A stretch of DNA of 64,000 bases from Numida meleagris. Lineage: Eukaryota; Chordata; Aves; Galliformes; Numididae. A program made the translations under genes and the position numbers. Where the stretch lies: positions 64,771,438 through 64,835,437 of the forward strand of contig NC_034409.1 in the NCBI RefSeq assembly GCF_002078875.1, given 5' to 3'. A model generated the notes under the pieces. It did not search any database. It saw nothing but the letters and a program-made list of their open reading frames with translations, and was not told the origin of the DNA. Below are positions 48,715 to 60,327 of the stretch, in pieces. How positions within the stretch are numbered: the stretch's first letter is position 1; the number at the start of each line of letters is the position of its first letter.

Positions 48715-50370
48715 CATGTTTGCTTTCTAAAGTCCCCTAGAATAAAACTACAGTATTGGTTCCCACTCTGGCTCAGTGATCATCACCTGGGATTCTTTCT
48801 CTAGTTTTGATCAGAAAACTGCCATAGAGATTAGAAGCTTTCCTGGTGGAAAAGCATTAAAGCAAATTTTATATTCTTACAAAAGGGGTTGATTTTGAAA
48901 GATTAAGAACTTGAAATTAACAAATATTGATTTAAAAAATCTGTGGTTAACTCCAACCAGGGGCATTCACCATGAGAACTGTGCAAGTTCACGTACATTA
49001 AAAATCTTGCCTAGCCTTTCTGCACTTCCAGAGCTGGGTCTAGTGAATGATGCAGTATTTATCGTATTTATAAGCTGTTGTCTCATCAGTTTTATTTGCA
49101 TGAATGTGTAACAGATGTCACTGAAACGGGGAGCATCACCAACATTGTGTGGTGTCCTAGCATGAGCCACCACTATCAGTATTTTATACAAGGAGGAAAA
49201 TAAGTCTTAATTAGTTAAGCCCTTTACATTTGCCTTATGATATATTAAATATAAGGTGATAGCTAAAACAACATTATTACAGCACACTGATTGGTATAGC
49301 ACTGCTTATAGTTCAAAGTCCCAAACTGCAAACATCATGGTCTTATTGCTCTTTTCAGCAAGAGGGCTGCTAATCAGGAGATCTAATGAATAACATCTGA
49401 CAGCATCACATTCACATGCATACCATTAATTCCTGAAGTGTTTCTTTAGTGTTCCAAGTCTGCTTTGCTTTCCTCTCTTCACAGCGAAGAATGGAGTGGG
49501 AAGGGCTCACTAACAGGCCTACTTTGTGAGAACTTACTGCTGAAATTTTGAAAGAATAAATTGAAGTATCACAAAAAGCTGCAGTTCAAATTCAATGATG
49601 TGTTGAAACAGTAGAATCAAATCCACTTTCAAAAGTATTAGTGTTATGGCTGTGAGACTTTTATATTCTGGCCAAGTATTTTAATACTGAAATGGGACCC
49701 AGTTTGGCAGAACTGATGATGAAGAAAGATAATTGACTTTTGAGGGGCTAAAAGAGCATATAAGAGCCAGGGCAGCATTACTGAAAAACAGTTGTTTAAA
49801 AACAGAAAAAAAAAAATCCATTAAAATCAATTTTGATTGGAGTTACCGGTGCTATTCATTTACACACTTCAATGTGTAAGATTTTTAACATTTTTTCCTC
49901 TTAGAAACTTGTAGTACTTTACATGTAGATGAAGATGTTTATAGTTGCCTTATCCATATTTAGCAATGTGAAAGACAAAATAGTGAATTGTGCTGCCTTC
50001 TTTCTTCTTGACAGATTACAATTATTCTATGGTTTTTGTGGATACACTGTCATCCTTCAGTCTTTTTCTTGTGGCTGGAAATAGCAGTAGTAACAGTTGC
50101 CCTTTTAAATCAAGGTGAAGAATAGCAAGGGAAAAAGTGTAAAGGGAGAAAGATCCAGGAGACAGCTGGAGAGATAAAGCAAGGTTGGCATAAATGTTGA
50201 AACAGTCAGACAAGAGAAACCCAGCTAGCCCAGTGAAAGCCTAAACGCACTGAATGGCAGCATGTAATTGTGTTGCCCAGAACCTGTGGTAGTCTACAGA
50301 TTGTGTTTATTTTAATTCCCCGGGAATCTGGTCCACTAAATGTAGGTCCCAAGCCACCTACTGACTGGAA

Positions 50371-50760
50371 TTGAATGTATTCCTAGAGGTGAAGTGGTTC
50401 CTTTTATTATTCTGTTTCTCTGCTTCAACAACTTTGCTTTCCCTTTTTTTCAACTCTTCTGTATCTCATTTCCATAATTTATCAGTTTTCTCTCTACAAC
50501 TTTGTTTTCTTTCTGTGACATCTCTGCTCTGTTTAGATATTTTCTGCCTCCACTGCACTTCTGATTTAGATTTCCCTTCCTTTCTTTGCTTATTTCTTTT
50601 TCCATCCTCTACTGCCCTCTCTGATGACTGTCTCTTTTGCTCCCGTCTGTATTTGCTGTTCTTCTGCTCCTGATTTTTTGATCCATTGCCACACTGCTTT
50701 GCCTGTCATCTTTATTGTCATTTTTCTTTCTCAGTTTCCTTTCTTCCTTACATCTGGTGG
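50371..50760. repeat. polypyrimidine-rich tract
   Basis: About 390 bp with strong C+T excess on the plus strand (purine-rich on the minus strand), not a simple short-unit repeat. The Ser/Leu/Phe/Cys-rich plus-strand ORF of 100 codons spanning it is the expected by-product of pyrimidine bias and not evidence of a gene. Confidence 0.55.
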
Positions 50761-52397
50761 TATTAAGATGGTCTGTATCCTAATGTGTTTTCAGACCACT
50801 AAGATCAAGGTAAAATATTCAGACCACTGAAATTATATGCCAGTTGGAATTAAAGGCAGATTTTTTCTACATTTCTCTTCATTTTACTCTCTGAGGGTAA
50901 GACTGAGGATCAAAAACCTCTTTAATATCAAAAGTGGTTTTCTCTCTATCAAAATGAGTTGTAGCAGTTGATAATTCCTTACTAAGTGGCCAAATGTGCT
51001 TCCAATAAATTTTTAATTGACCTCAAGCTACATATATTTTAGATACTTTCTTTGCATGTGTTACATTAACACTCTAAAATCTGCAGTGAAGTTTGAGACC
51101 ACCAACGTATGTGAATTTTGTAAAACACATCCCTAAAAAAGAGGCAAGAAACAGAGTAAGCAGTATCTCTGAAGACAAGATTTCAGAGATTTTTAGAGAC
51201 GTATGTTTAGTGAAAATCCTCCCTAGATAGGAGAAAGGGAGGCAAGCCAGCAACAAGACAAGATAGACATGGACTTTTTTCCAAATCTCCCAGGAGCTCC
51301 ATCCATGGAAAAGAAAACAAGCGTGCCAAGAGCTTTAGTCTCCAGCACCAGTGGCTTTTTGTTCATTCGACTGTAGGAGGTCTTAGTGACATGACTTCCC
51401 AATTATGTTATGAAACTTTTTCTTTTCCTACGGTGCTGTGCCTCTGCTGAGGAAAACAGCATGTTTAGAATGTAAAAAACAAGCTGTCAGCTTGCATTGC
51501 TCAGTCGTCTTCCACCTTAAAAGGAATATAAAATGTTGCAGTTTATTCAGAAATCTTATTTTTCCTTTCCATAATAGGTTTAAATAAGAAAATTAGCACT
51601 GTTTTGGGATTAACTCCTTCAAAGTCTTGATATCCTCAGAATAGCAATTTTTAGAAAGTCTTCATTTTTTTCACTCTAGTAGTGGAATATCCCTAATGCC
51701 ACACTCTCATGTAATGCTTTTCTTCCATACCTTTCAAGGAGTCTTAAAAGCAGAGTCAGTATCATTATTCACATTTTACTGCCAAACTCAGGCTTACATG
51801 ATAAAGGTTTAAATATTGTATAACACTTTTCTACTTTGCTCCCTAAAGCAGAGTTGAAATCCTGGCCTACCTGAAATCAGTGGCAAAAAGCCCCATTAAC
51901 CTGCGGAGGGCCTACAATTCCACCCTCAGTGCCTGTCATCTATTTTACTTTCTCAGTTCTTAATACCTTAGAAAATTGAATTCGCTGAGGCAACATCCAC
52001 TTCAGGCCAAGCTCCAGAGAATTCTAGCTGAAATTCAGCCTTCAGAGATCTGGATGGATCATAAGCTTTTGCCTTCTGGCAAGGGGCCCTTAAACCCCAT
52101 TATTTTTTCTGAAAACTTTCTAAAAAATACCGCTGGAAGAAAAAAATGAAAGAAAGAAAAGAAATGTGGAATAAGACCCACAAGATATTTCTGCAGGAAT
52201 CCTTGCTTTGGGTCTTGCAGCTCTTTTAGGAAGCTCTATCTAACTGCAAGAGGGTCTCTCTCACCTTGATCAAGTATTTTAGCAATACAACAGAAGTATC
52301 GAACCATATTGACCTGAGAAAGATAGTAACTGAAGTTTAGCAGTTCACTATTGACTAATAACCCCACTTTACTGGGGATAAATGTACTGAACGTGAA
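50761..52397. other. unannotated interval
   Basis: AT-rich, no recognised repeat or gene. Confidence 0.5.
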
Positions 52398-53010
52398 CCT
52401 GGGTGGCCAAGAAGACCAATGGCATCCCGGCTTGTATCAGAAATAGTGTCAGCATAATAAGGGAGGTGATTGTCTCTCTGTACTTGGAACTAGCGAGGCC
52501 CCACCTCGAGTATTATGTTCAGTTTTGGGCCCCTCACTACAGGAAAGACACTGAGGCCCTGGAGCAAGTTCAGAGAAGGGCAACAAAGCTGCAGGGGGGT
52601 CTGGATCACAAGTCTTATGGGGAGCAGTGGAGGAAACTGGGATTGTTCAGTCTGGAGAAGAGGAGGTTTGAGGGAGACCTTATTGCTCTCTACAACTCCC
52701 TGAAAAGAGGCTGTGGCAAGGTAGGAGTTGGCCTTTTCTCCCAGGTTACAGTGATAGGACAAGAGATAATGGCTTTAACTTGTGCCAGGAGAGATTTAGG
52801 CAGGATATTAGGAAAAATGTCTTCTCTGAAACAGTGGTGAGGCATTGGAAAAGGCTGCCCAGGAGGGTGGTGTGGAATCACTTTTCTTGGAGGTGTTCAA
52901 GAAATATGTAGATGTGGCACTGAGGAACATGATTAGTGGACATGATGGTAATGGATTGATGATTGTACTAGATGATCTTAGTGGTCTTTTCCAGCCTTAA
53001 TGATTCTATG
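52398..53010 (+). mobile_element. CR1, 5'-truncated (ORF2 end to 3' terminus)
   Basis: Plus-strand CR1 of about 610 bp starting in the post-RT part of ORF2 (GGCCAAGAAGACCAATGGCA; residues [14 protein letters not shown], then [20 protein letters not shown]). It ends GGTCTTTTCCAGCCTTAATGATTCTATG. A 145-codon frame (52403-52840) is open to near the ORF2 end and breaks there. Its 3' end differs from the other copies in the window, so it represents a further CR1 subfamily. Internal small deletions are visible (for example in the stretch after VTVIGQ). Confidence 0.93.
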
Positions 53011-55090
53011 ACTGGAGGTTAGAGTTTGGGATGAGATAAAGAGTAATAATCATAATAATAAAGATAAAAGTATAAATTAAAAAAAAATGCAATGTAAGTC
53101 AGTTTTCTCCAGTGTCTGGTACCTCCATAAACTTATCAGCATCAGGATGGCTTACGCATCACTCTTGTTAATTAAAACAGTCACCATCTGTGATTACATT
53201 TTTCTTTATTTGGTATATGCGTTTTAACAAAGTATACTCAGTGCTTAACTGTAGCCCATTCACAGTCTTCTGGCTGGAAAAGGCAAAGTAGTGTTTTGTG
53301 CAATGAAAATGAAGGCTTGATGCTTAACCGTGCACATCTTAATATTTTAATTACTTGAGCTTATACATATCACTGGGGCTGGAGCAGCCAAATGGTCAGA
53401 AACACAGAATTTCTTAACTATTTCTTGTCATAACTTGATATCATAGCCCTTCCATGATTTTCCCAGCTTAACGCTTTTTGGGTTTCAAAAGGAGTGGCTA
53501 TAATGCCCCTTACAGCTAATCAGAGCTCAGGAGACATGGATTTCCCTTACTTTCCAAATTGTTTCCATTGTGTTACTGATTCTCTGCATATTCTTTGTAT
53601 ATGCAGAAATCTGGGATGGCAAACATCAGCACGTGGCTCCAGAGTGCATGCAATTTTCTTGTAGCCAACCTAAACCCTTAATAAATGTAATGCAGTTAGT
53701 AAATGCTACACTTTTACTGTGTTCTTAGCCTTCGTAATCTAATTTATCTAATCTATCTTAATCAAATCCTCCTGAATTGTTATTTTATGTCTAATAGCTG
53801 CTTAGAGAATGCTTCTGGATGACTTTTTTTATTAAAAATTGCACATTGGATTAAAGTGAAGCCCCAACCTAACCCCAAGAAATCTGATTTGATCTTTGAA
53901 TTTTGGGAGCACGGAGGTTTGCTGGCTATGTAAAGGACAGCACAGACTTCGATTTTCTTTCATCTTCACAAATTTCTACAATGGTGAGTTTGAACCAAAG
54001 TCACATAAATGTATTCTTCAATTGTCCATACAGTTTGGATGGATAACTGTCCAAACCATCAAACTAATAGCAGGCACGGTACATGCTTTTCAGTTTTAAG
54101 GACTAAAGAGTTCAGTCTTTTATAATAGCCTGTAGACTTGTGTTCATCTAGCCTAACCCCTTCACTTTATCAAAATTTGTACATATTGCCTAGTGCCTTG
54201 ATGAGGACTTACTAGAAAGACAGTTTTATCACAATTAAATTTATTGGACCTCATTGTGCAAGTTCTGCACAATGGCTTCCTATCCTTATCAAATCACATC
54301 CAGAGCAGAAAAACATGTATTAATCCAAAAAGAGAATCTGGTCAAAATATCATTCCCTCCTAGTGCACACACTTGGGACAGTCTGTCAGAACAGGAAGAT
54401 TTTTCTCATACTCTGCGGCTGAGTTGGAAAAGTGATGGGGGTTTGTTTGTGAGGGAAAGTACATAAGCAAAAGAAACTGGTATGGAGAATTGACAAGAGA
54501 AGAGGGGTGGGAAGAGGAGCCCTTCTGTGTCTCAATTTAAACTTGTAACGATATCACTTCTCATCATAAGGGTTCAAAGGGTTAATGGAAAGAGGGATTT
54601 TCATTGCATTGTGCACAGTACCTATGATAGCCTCAGTTTAAACTTTAAAGGACAGGTGAAAAGAGAGAGAGAGCTGAATGGCTGCCTTATATATTGGAGA
54701 AATTGTTCATTCGTGTGAAATGCTGACCTCTGTCATCCTGCCAAGCTGACTGAGCCCTAGGGTGAGCGGCTGCTTGAGTGCTGGTTGCAAAAGTTAACGC
54801 TGCCTGGGGAGTATTTTAAAAGGACAGTGTCAAGGTTGGTGTACCCAAAATCTGACCTATGTTTTTTTTTTTCCTTCCTCTTACATCTATTTGAAAAGTT
54901 CATGTCTTTTTTTTTTTTTTCCCCTCCTCTTCTGAAACAAAATGTTTCAATTGCTATTGAAGGCCAGTGTTTAGGAGGAGAAGCTGTGAAAATTCAATAT
55001 TCAGTGTGACAATGCAGGAAGAAGGAAAAATGTTGAAATAAAACATGTGCGAGGACTGCCGTTGAATTAGGTGATAATGAACAGAAAATT
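53011..55090. other. unannotated interval
   Basis: AT-rich DNA with two T-runs (about 54861-54872 and 54907-54920). No gene recognised. Confidence 0.5.
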
Positions 55091-55136
55091 CAGTTTGAAA
55101 TGTGTAAGAAATCAGTTTAAGAAATGTGTAAGAAAT
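55091..55136. repeat. two-copy tandem repeat, 22-24 bp unit
   Basis: CAGTTTGAAATGTGTAAGAA at 55091 is repeated as CAGTTTAAGAAATGTGTAAG at 55113. The copies differ only by an AA insertion, so the duplication is recent. Confidence 0.7.
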
Positions 55137-57305
55137 CAGAAAAAGAGCAAGGATTATTTTTACTAATGAAATTATCAGTGCAGGTCCAAACTTAATTTCA
55201 TAGGAAATTAAGTTAAAATCTCTATTTATTTTTGTTCTTGTAGATTTTTTATTTTGTATGTATGTGCTAATTCTTACTTGGTAGTATTAGTTAAGTACTG
55301 TTCCTGTCATAACTGAAATATACCCTTCCCTCTAATTTACATATTTCCTTTTCTTGATGGCCTAATTAAAAACACATTATGTCACTAATGTTTTCTTCCA
55401 CATAGCTTCCCAAGATCCTCACCACTATTATAATCTCAGCGTGCTGCTTGCAGTAAAAACTCTCACAGAAATACTGTAGCTATTCAAATAGTTACTAGTT
55501 TAACTGGGAAATAAATGAAACAACTAAATGTGCAATTGATAAGAGGAAAGGGGAAGCGGAAGTAACAGAATCAAAATAAAACTTTTATTGCACTTAAATA
55601 TGATCTCTCCCAGAGGCAAAAAGCTTAAAATCTGAACTCTGAGCATTGCAGTTCACCACTTCTTTGCCCTACAAAATTTCAGAGAGCCCTGAAATAAAAC
55701 GATCGTTATGTAGTACATTGCATGATCACAAGAGGGCGACTTTATTCGATGTACACGTTCCCTTTCAACTTTACCTTTCCGAGCTTGTCTGAGTCTATTC
55801 TGTTGTTTTTAAAAGTTTTCCAACGAATTGCAAAGTTCATTTCTGATTTCCCTCTCGGTTTTGAAAAACATGCAGCTACTAAGAAACCCTGCTATGTCAC
55901 AATCTCTTCCCCGGCTTCTTGAAATATCATCTTACCATCTTGTTATGTTGTACAGGCTTTCTTAAATCCTGGGAGGTAGATCACTTTGCCCTACAGTGTG
56001 GGACAGGGCAGCTCTAGTGCATGAATAGAGAGACCTTCCACTTGCTGGTCCAGCTTCAATGTTACAGTAGTGGTCACAGAGAATGTGGAACCTGAGAGGT
56101 ATAGGTTCCTTCAACCCTTTCCAACCCCAAAGCCTCACGGTTCATCCTGTACCTGGGGAATGTCCCTTTTTCAAAGTCTTTGAAGGATATACCAAATACC
56201 AGGAGTTGATAACAAAGACATTGATTTATCCACCCCCGCCCCCTCTGCTCAGCACTTTTTCCCAGCCAAACTCTATAATAATTTCTAAACTATATTTGTC
56301 TCTGTAGCTAAGATTTCACACGTTCTCTAAAGCAAAGTCTCAGGCAGCAGTAAAGAAGCTGTCTTGGTTAAAAGACACTCTACCTCCTGCCAACAAGGCT
56401 ATTTATTGTTTATCTCTATTACATCCATCTGTAGCTAATTGTATAGTTATGGTAATAGTGCCCTCCAGAGGAATTTTGAAGGAATTATAATACTCTGAGT
56501 TAATACAAAAGACCTTTTAAAATTGAATGCCACAGGAAAATGGAATAATATTAAAATGATAAAATACTTGAACCTCGGGGGAAAAAAATCTCAATATCAA
56601 AGCTCTTTCTATTTTGCATGTGCATTTACATCTAAGAAAACCGTATCCTACTTACAATAGGCTTCTTCATACCCTGATAGCAAACATGAAGTTTGCATAA
56701 CTCCATTTGAATCAAGGATATGAAAGTAGATCAACCAAGCGAAGAATGAGATAGCTTTTTTTCTAGTTTGCAGCAGTAAAGGATATGAACAATGTATTAG
56801 GAGTGCGCTGCAGCCCTGGTCTAAGCTGTCTGGATTTTTTTCTGGACTTGCTGCTGTGAAGTAGGCATGGCACAGTTAATTGAAACAGTCAAAAGTGCAG
56901 ATATTCGAGGGGTTTTATGGATAAGGTTTATTTTAATACCAAGATAAACCATGCACATGTTCTCAAATTCCAATATCAAGCTCTTTTCTTGACTGTTGAT
57001 TGTAACATGCTGTGATGCTAAGTCTCAAAGGAAGGGCATGTTATGTGGTACAAGATGGTACCTTATTTTAGGATGCATTCTGGAGGCCTGTGGTACAGCC
57101 TTCTGAGATGATACCTCAGCACCTGAACATCAGATTTATTCAAATTTCCTTGTTTTTCTTTTTAACATCCCAAACTATGGGGCTGACTTGCTCTGGTTTA
57201 CATTCTGAGACTCTCACTCTCTTCCTCCAAAAAGCACCTAGGCCTTAATGAAAACCCCAATGACAGTGAGTTCTGTATTCATTTGTTTTTAGGCACACCC
57301 CAGGC
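55137..57305. other. unannotated interval
   Basis: AT-rich, no recognised repeat. The plus-strand ORFs at 55722-55922 and 56083-56307 have no motif. I see no gene. Confidence 0.5.
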
Positions 57306-58729
57306 TCATGTTTGGTCTGAACACTGCAGATTTCCTGTCAGGTGTCCCAGCTCAGAGCTTTGCATCAGGACAGCTCCCACACTGACTCCGCCAGAACTGG
57401 AATGAGCAGTCTGGTGTTGCCATGCTTGGGACCAGATTGATCTGTTTAATTCAGTTCTTTCTTGGGAAAAAGGGGAGATAGATGTGACGTCACTATAGAA
57501 GAGGATCACCACTCTCAGTGTACATTCTAAACAAATGCTTCTGATTTTGCAAATGAACCCTAAAGGAGAGTGAAGTGAACTAGGCCCAGCCTGGTAGGCC
57601 AGGGCTGGCTCAATGCTTTGGGCAGGGGATATACCTAGTGCTTCCTGGCTTTTTACTTTCCTCAGCAGCTTTAGTGGAATGTGTGCCTCCGGGAATGCTT
57701 TCATGTCTTCAGAGTATGCTGGATTTAGCTGTCTTATAGGCCATGGTGGTGCATGGAATTACGTGTTTCTTTTGTAGTAGTTTGTCTTCCACTGCCTCCT
57801 CATCCAAAAGGACCAGGGAATTATTGTCAATGTAAAGTCTACAGAACTCTTTAAATAAGAGATTTTCTTCGACTGCTGGATGGGTGGGACAAAGACCATT
57901 CCTTTGTTTTTTTCTCTCTCTTCCGTTCCTAATCTAGTACTTGCCAGACTATCTGATCTCATTGTGAAATGGGAACCTGTCCCTGGAAAACACCAGCCAT
58001 TTATTGAGGCTGTTGTGCAAGGTAACACTACGGATACTAACCACTCTTCCATTTTCAGCTGAGGTATCTCTACCATAATTTTCTTGTTCTTGCTCCGCAC
58101 TTGGGCCTTACAGATCCCCCTCTGACTGTACACATGTAGCAACTCACCTGTGATATGATACACTGTGCTGCTCGCTCCTGACTCTTGTCTTAGCACAGGT
58201 TTATTCCTGTGCTGGAGAGCAAGAGGGAGAGGCCAAAAGTTCTGGAACAATAAGGGTTGACTGAGTTGCTCAGAATAGCGTGGAGTGAGACACAAATCTA
58301 AGCCATGGCTGCAGCAATGGGGTGAGTACCTTTGGTGCCATCAAGTCGGGTGCAAGTTTATAGCCTCAGAATTGCTGCAGTGTAAATTTACCATCCAGCA
58401 CCAGTGGACACGTGCGATCTGTTCAATTTTACAGGTCCCCTGCTTCATAAATACAAATGGATCATTAGCAAAAGCATGAACAGGATAGCACAGGACCTGA
58501 CATAGCAGACACCAGCTGCTTTGTAAAATAATCTGCCCAGGTAACATTGATGGGGAAGGTACTTTGCTGTGATAGAGGAATGAAGCTGGATTATCTGCAC
58601 TAAGAGTATCTCTGTGGCAGCCACTAATTTAAGGGCCTCCCCAATCATGGTGGAGGGCTGCTGTGAGCTTAATTTCACATCACAGTTTGCCAAAATATGT
58701 ATTATTGCAGGTAAGCAGAACTTTTGCAT
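57306..58729 (-). other. coding-like minus-strand block, unidentified
   Basis: Three long minus-strand frames follow one another: 58729-58445 (94 codons, with GEALKLVAATEILLVQIIQL), 58295-57759 (178 codons, with LLHVYSQRGICKAQVRSKN and EIPQLKMEEWLVSVVLP) and 57704-57306 (132 codons, with AGPSSLHSPLGFICKIRSIC). Only 54 bp separate the last two. Base composition is nearer 45-48% GC, above the surroundings. The residues look protein-like, but no domain, TM array or retroviral motif is recognisable. Splice-like signals occur on both strands (plus-strand donors at about 58320 and 58709, and the minus-strand pair listed separately). It may be exons of a lncRNA, an eroded retroviral segment or an unknown gene. 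Confidence 0.3.
58148..58211 (-). other. candidate 64-nt exon with strong splice signals
   Basis: On the minus strand a long pyrimidine tract (GGCCTCTCCCTCTTGCTC) ends in TCCAG| at 58212. Sixty-four bases later ATCACAG|GTGAGTT gives a perfect-consensus donor at 58147. In the frame of the surrounding 178-codon ORF the exon is phase 0 to phase 1 and encodes HRNKPVLRQESGASSTVYHI plus one residue. Both sites are better than average for random DNA. No partner exon is established. It may belong to a non-coding transcript. Confidence 0.28.
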
Positions 58730-59129
58730 TATTTATGCAAAAACTCAAGTAAATTATTGTTGGTTTCCATGCTGCAGGTAAAGTTTTAATGAAAACAATA
58801 ATGAACGCTTTGCTGGCATGCATAGACAACCTAAGTATGCAGCCAAATTACCTATCTAAGCAGATGCTTTATATCTTGAATTGCATATAAGGAATGCTGT
58901 TCAGTTGGTTTAAAAACTATATATACAGCCTCTGACAATTTTTTTGTGAAAACTATATGTTTGGTTTGTGGTTTTTTTTTCAAAGCAAGCATTTCAGTCA
59001 TACTGTGAACAGTTATGAAAGTAAAATTAAAGTAGAAAGAAAGATGCAAGAACCATGTGCAAGAAGTCTAATGAAAATTCAGAAATACTGCATTATTTAT
59101 GATATATACTGTAGTACTGTAATCTGTGC
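58730..59129. other. unannotated spacer
   Basis: AT-rich, no feature seen. Confidence 0.5.
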
Positions 59130-59978
59130 ACTATTGCAAACAGAGAGATGTAGACCCTCTCTAGAAGGAAACTGGAGACCTGGTCACAAGGGATATGGGG
59201 AAAACTGAGGTACTCAATGACTTCTTTGCCTCGGTCTTCACTGGCAAGGGCTCTAGCCACACCACTCAAGCTGCAGAAGGCAAAGGTAAGGAGAAGGCAA
59301 AGAGAAGGAAGATTTGCCTGCTGTAAGTGAAGATGAGGTTCCATCTAAAGAACCTGAAGATGCACGAGTCCATGGGACCTGATGAGATCCATCCATGGTT
59401 TCTGAGGGACCAGACGAATGAAGTTGCCAAGCCACTATCCATCATGTTTGAAAGGTCGTGGCAGTCTGGTCAAGTTTCCACTGACGGAAAAGGGGAAACA
59501 TAACCCCCATTTTCAGGAAAAGAAAAAAAGATCCAGGGAACTGCAGGCCAGTCAGTCTTACCTCTGTGCCTGGCAAGATCAAGGAGCCAGTCTTCCTGAA
59601 GGCCCTACTAAGGCACATGGAAAATAAAGGTGAGGTGATTGGTGGTATCCAACATGGCTTTACCAGGGGAAAATTGTGCCTGACAAATTTGCTGCCTTTT
59701 ATGATGGAGTTCCAGCATCAGTGGATAAAGGAAGAGCAACTGATGTAATCTACCATCGACTTGTGCAAAGTGTTTGACACTGTCCTGCATGACATCCTGG
59801 TTGCCAAATTGGAGAAAAATGGATTTGATGGATGGACCACTCACTGGATAAGGAATTGGCTGGATGGTTGTACTCAGAGAGTTGCTGTTAATGGCTCAGT
59901 GTCCAAGTGGAGACCAGTGGCAACTGGCATTCCTCAGGGATCTGTGCTGGGACCAGTGCTATTTAACATCTTTGTAGG
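59130..59978 (+). mobile_element. CR1, 5' part (split by an LTR)
   Basis: First half of one CR1 insertion. It begins upstream of the RT domain (AGATGTAGACCCTCTCTAGA, then GTACTCAATGACTTCTTTGC, the linker before RT). It then gives RT pieces in several frames: [12 protein letters not shown] RT start near 59560, GFTRGK near 59660, [12 protein letters not shown] (59764 on), then [17 protein letters not shown] up to 59978, where an LTR interrupts. The CR1 resumes at 60328. Frameshifts at about 59290, 59510 and 59745 disable it. It extends further 5' than any other copy in this window. Confidence 0.92.
59974..59978. repeat. TSD (GTAGG), left copy
   Basis: Repeated at 60328-60332 on the other side of the inserted LTR. 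Confidence 0.85.
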
Positions 59979-60327
59979 TGTGAAGCAAACGAAGGCAATG
60001 ACAGAGCCTTTATTTGAGATCCAGGCACTACAGAACAAGATATCAAAGAAAGAGGAATTAACTCACCCCTCCCAGCAACAGTTTGGGTAAAACGGTGAGC
60101 TGAGGAGCACAGCCTTCCCCGGTTTGAACCCGGTGTGCTGGAAGAAGGAAAGGGGGGAGGGGGAACGTGCACACAGGCTCTGAGTGCATACACACTCCCA
60201 TAACCAAGAGCAGGAGCGCCGCTGAGATGAGGGAGGAAGGAAGGGTGGATCTAGGCTCCCCCCGCCCACTCCGGGCACTCAGGTGCTCACGTACTGGTTC
60301 AGGCTGTGACCTGGCAATTCCACTGCA
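59979..60327 (-). mobile_element. solo LTR inserted in CR1, 5-bp TSD
   Basis: A 349-bp insertion in the CR1 RT domain, bounded by TGTGAAGCAA on the left and CCACTGCA on the right (TG...CA termini), with the exact 5-bp duplication GTAGG on both sides. Removing it together with one TSD restores CR1 order (...ACATCTTTGTAGG then CAACATGGACAGTGG). On the minus strand it starts TGCAGTGGAATTGCC and carries AATAAA (plus coordinates 60009-60014) about 30 bp before its end, so it reads U3-R-U5 on the minus strand. U3 is GC-rich (GGGCGGGGGG near 60260). It lacks proviral sequence. Because it sits inside CR1, it is younger than that copy. Confidence 0.9.
60009..60014 (-). terminator. LTR polyadenylation signal AATAAA
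   Basis: AATAAA on the minus strand near the 3' end of the LTR. This sets the orientation of the insertion. Confidence 0.65.

Larger units (their letters stand above)
43488..50370. other. unannotated interval
   Basis: Nearly 7 kb without a recognisable gene. It holds a poly(T) of about 23 nt (45570-45592), a duplicated 20-bp TATGGATATATTG unit (45331-45370), a G/T-rich simple-repeat zone (48621-48714) and a T-run at 48105-48119. ORFs such as 47401-47838 (plus, 145 codons) are Phe/Leu/Cys-rich from T-rich DNA, with no domain seen. Confidence 0.5.

Noticed and set aside
50371..50673. 100-codon ORF resembling a membrane protein
   Set aside because: Its Phe/Leu/Ser/Cys richness follows directly from the polypyrimidine DNA; no start context or motif supports it.
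59979..60327. Possible intron in the CR1 RT domain
   Set aside because: The ends are TG...CA with a 5-bp TSD and an internal AATAAA, so it is an inserted LTR.
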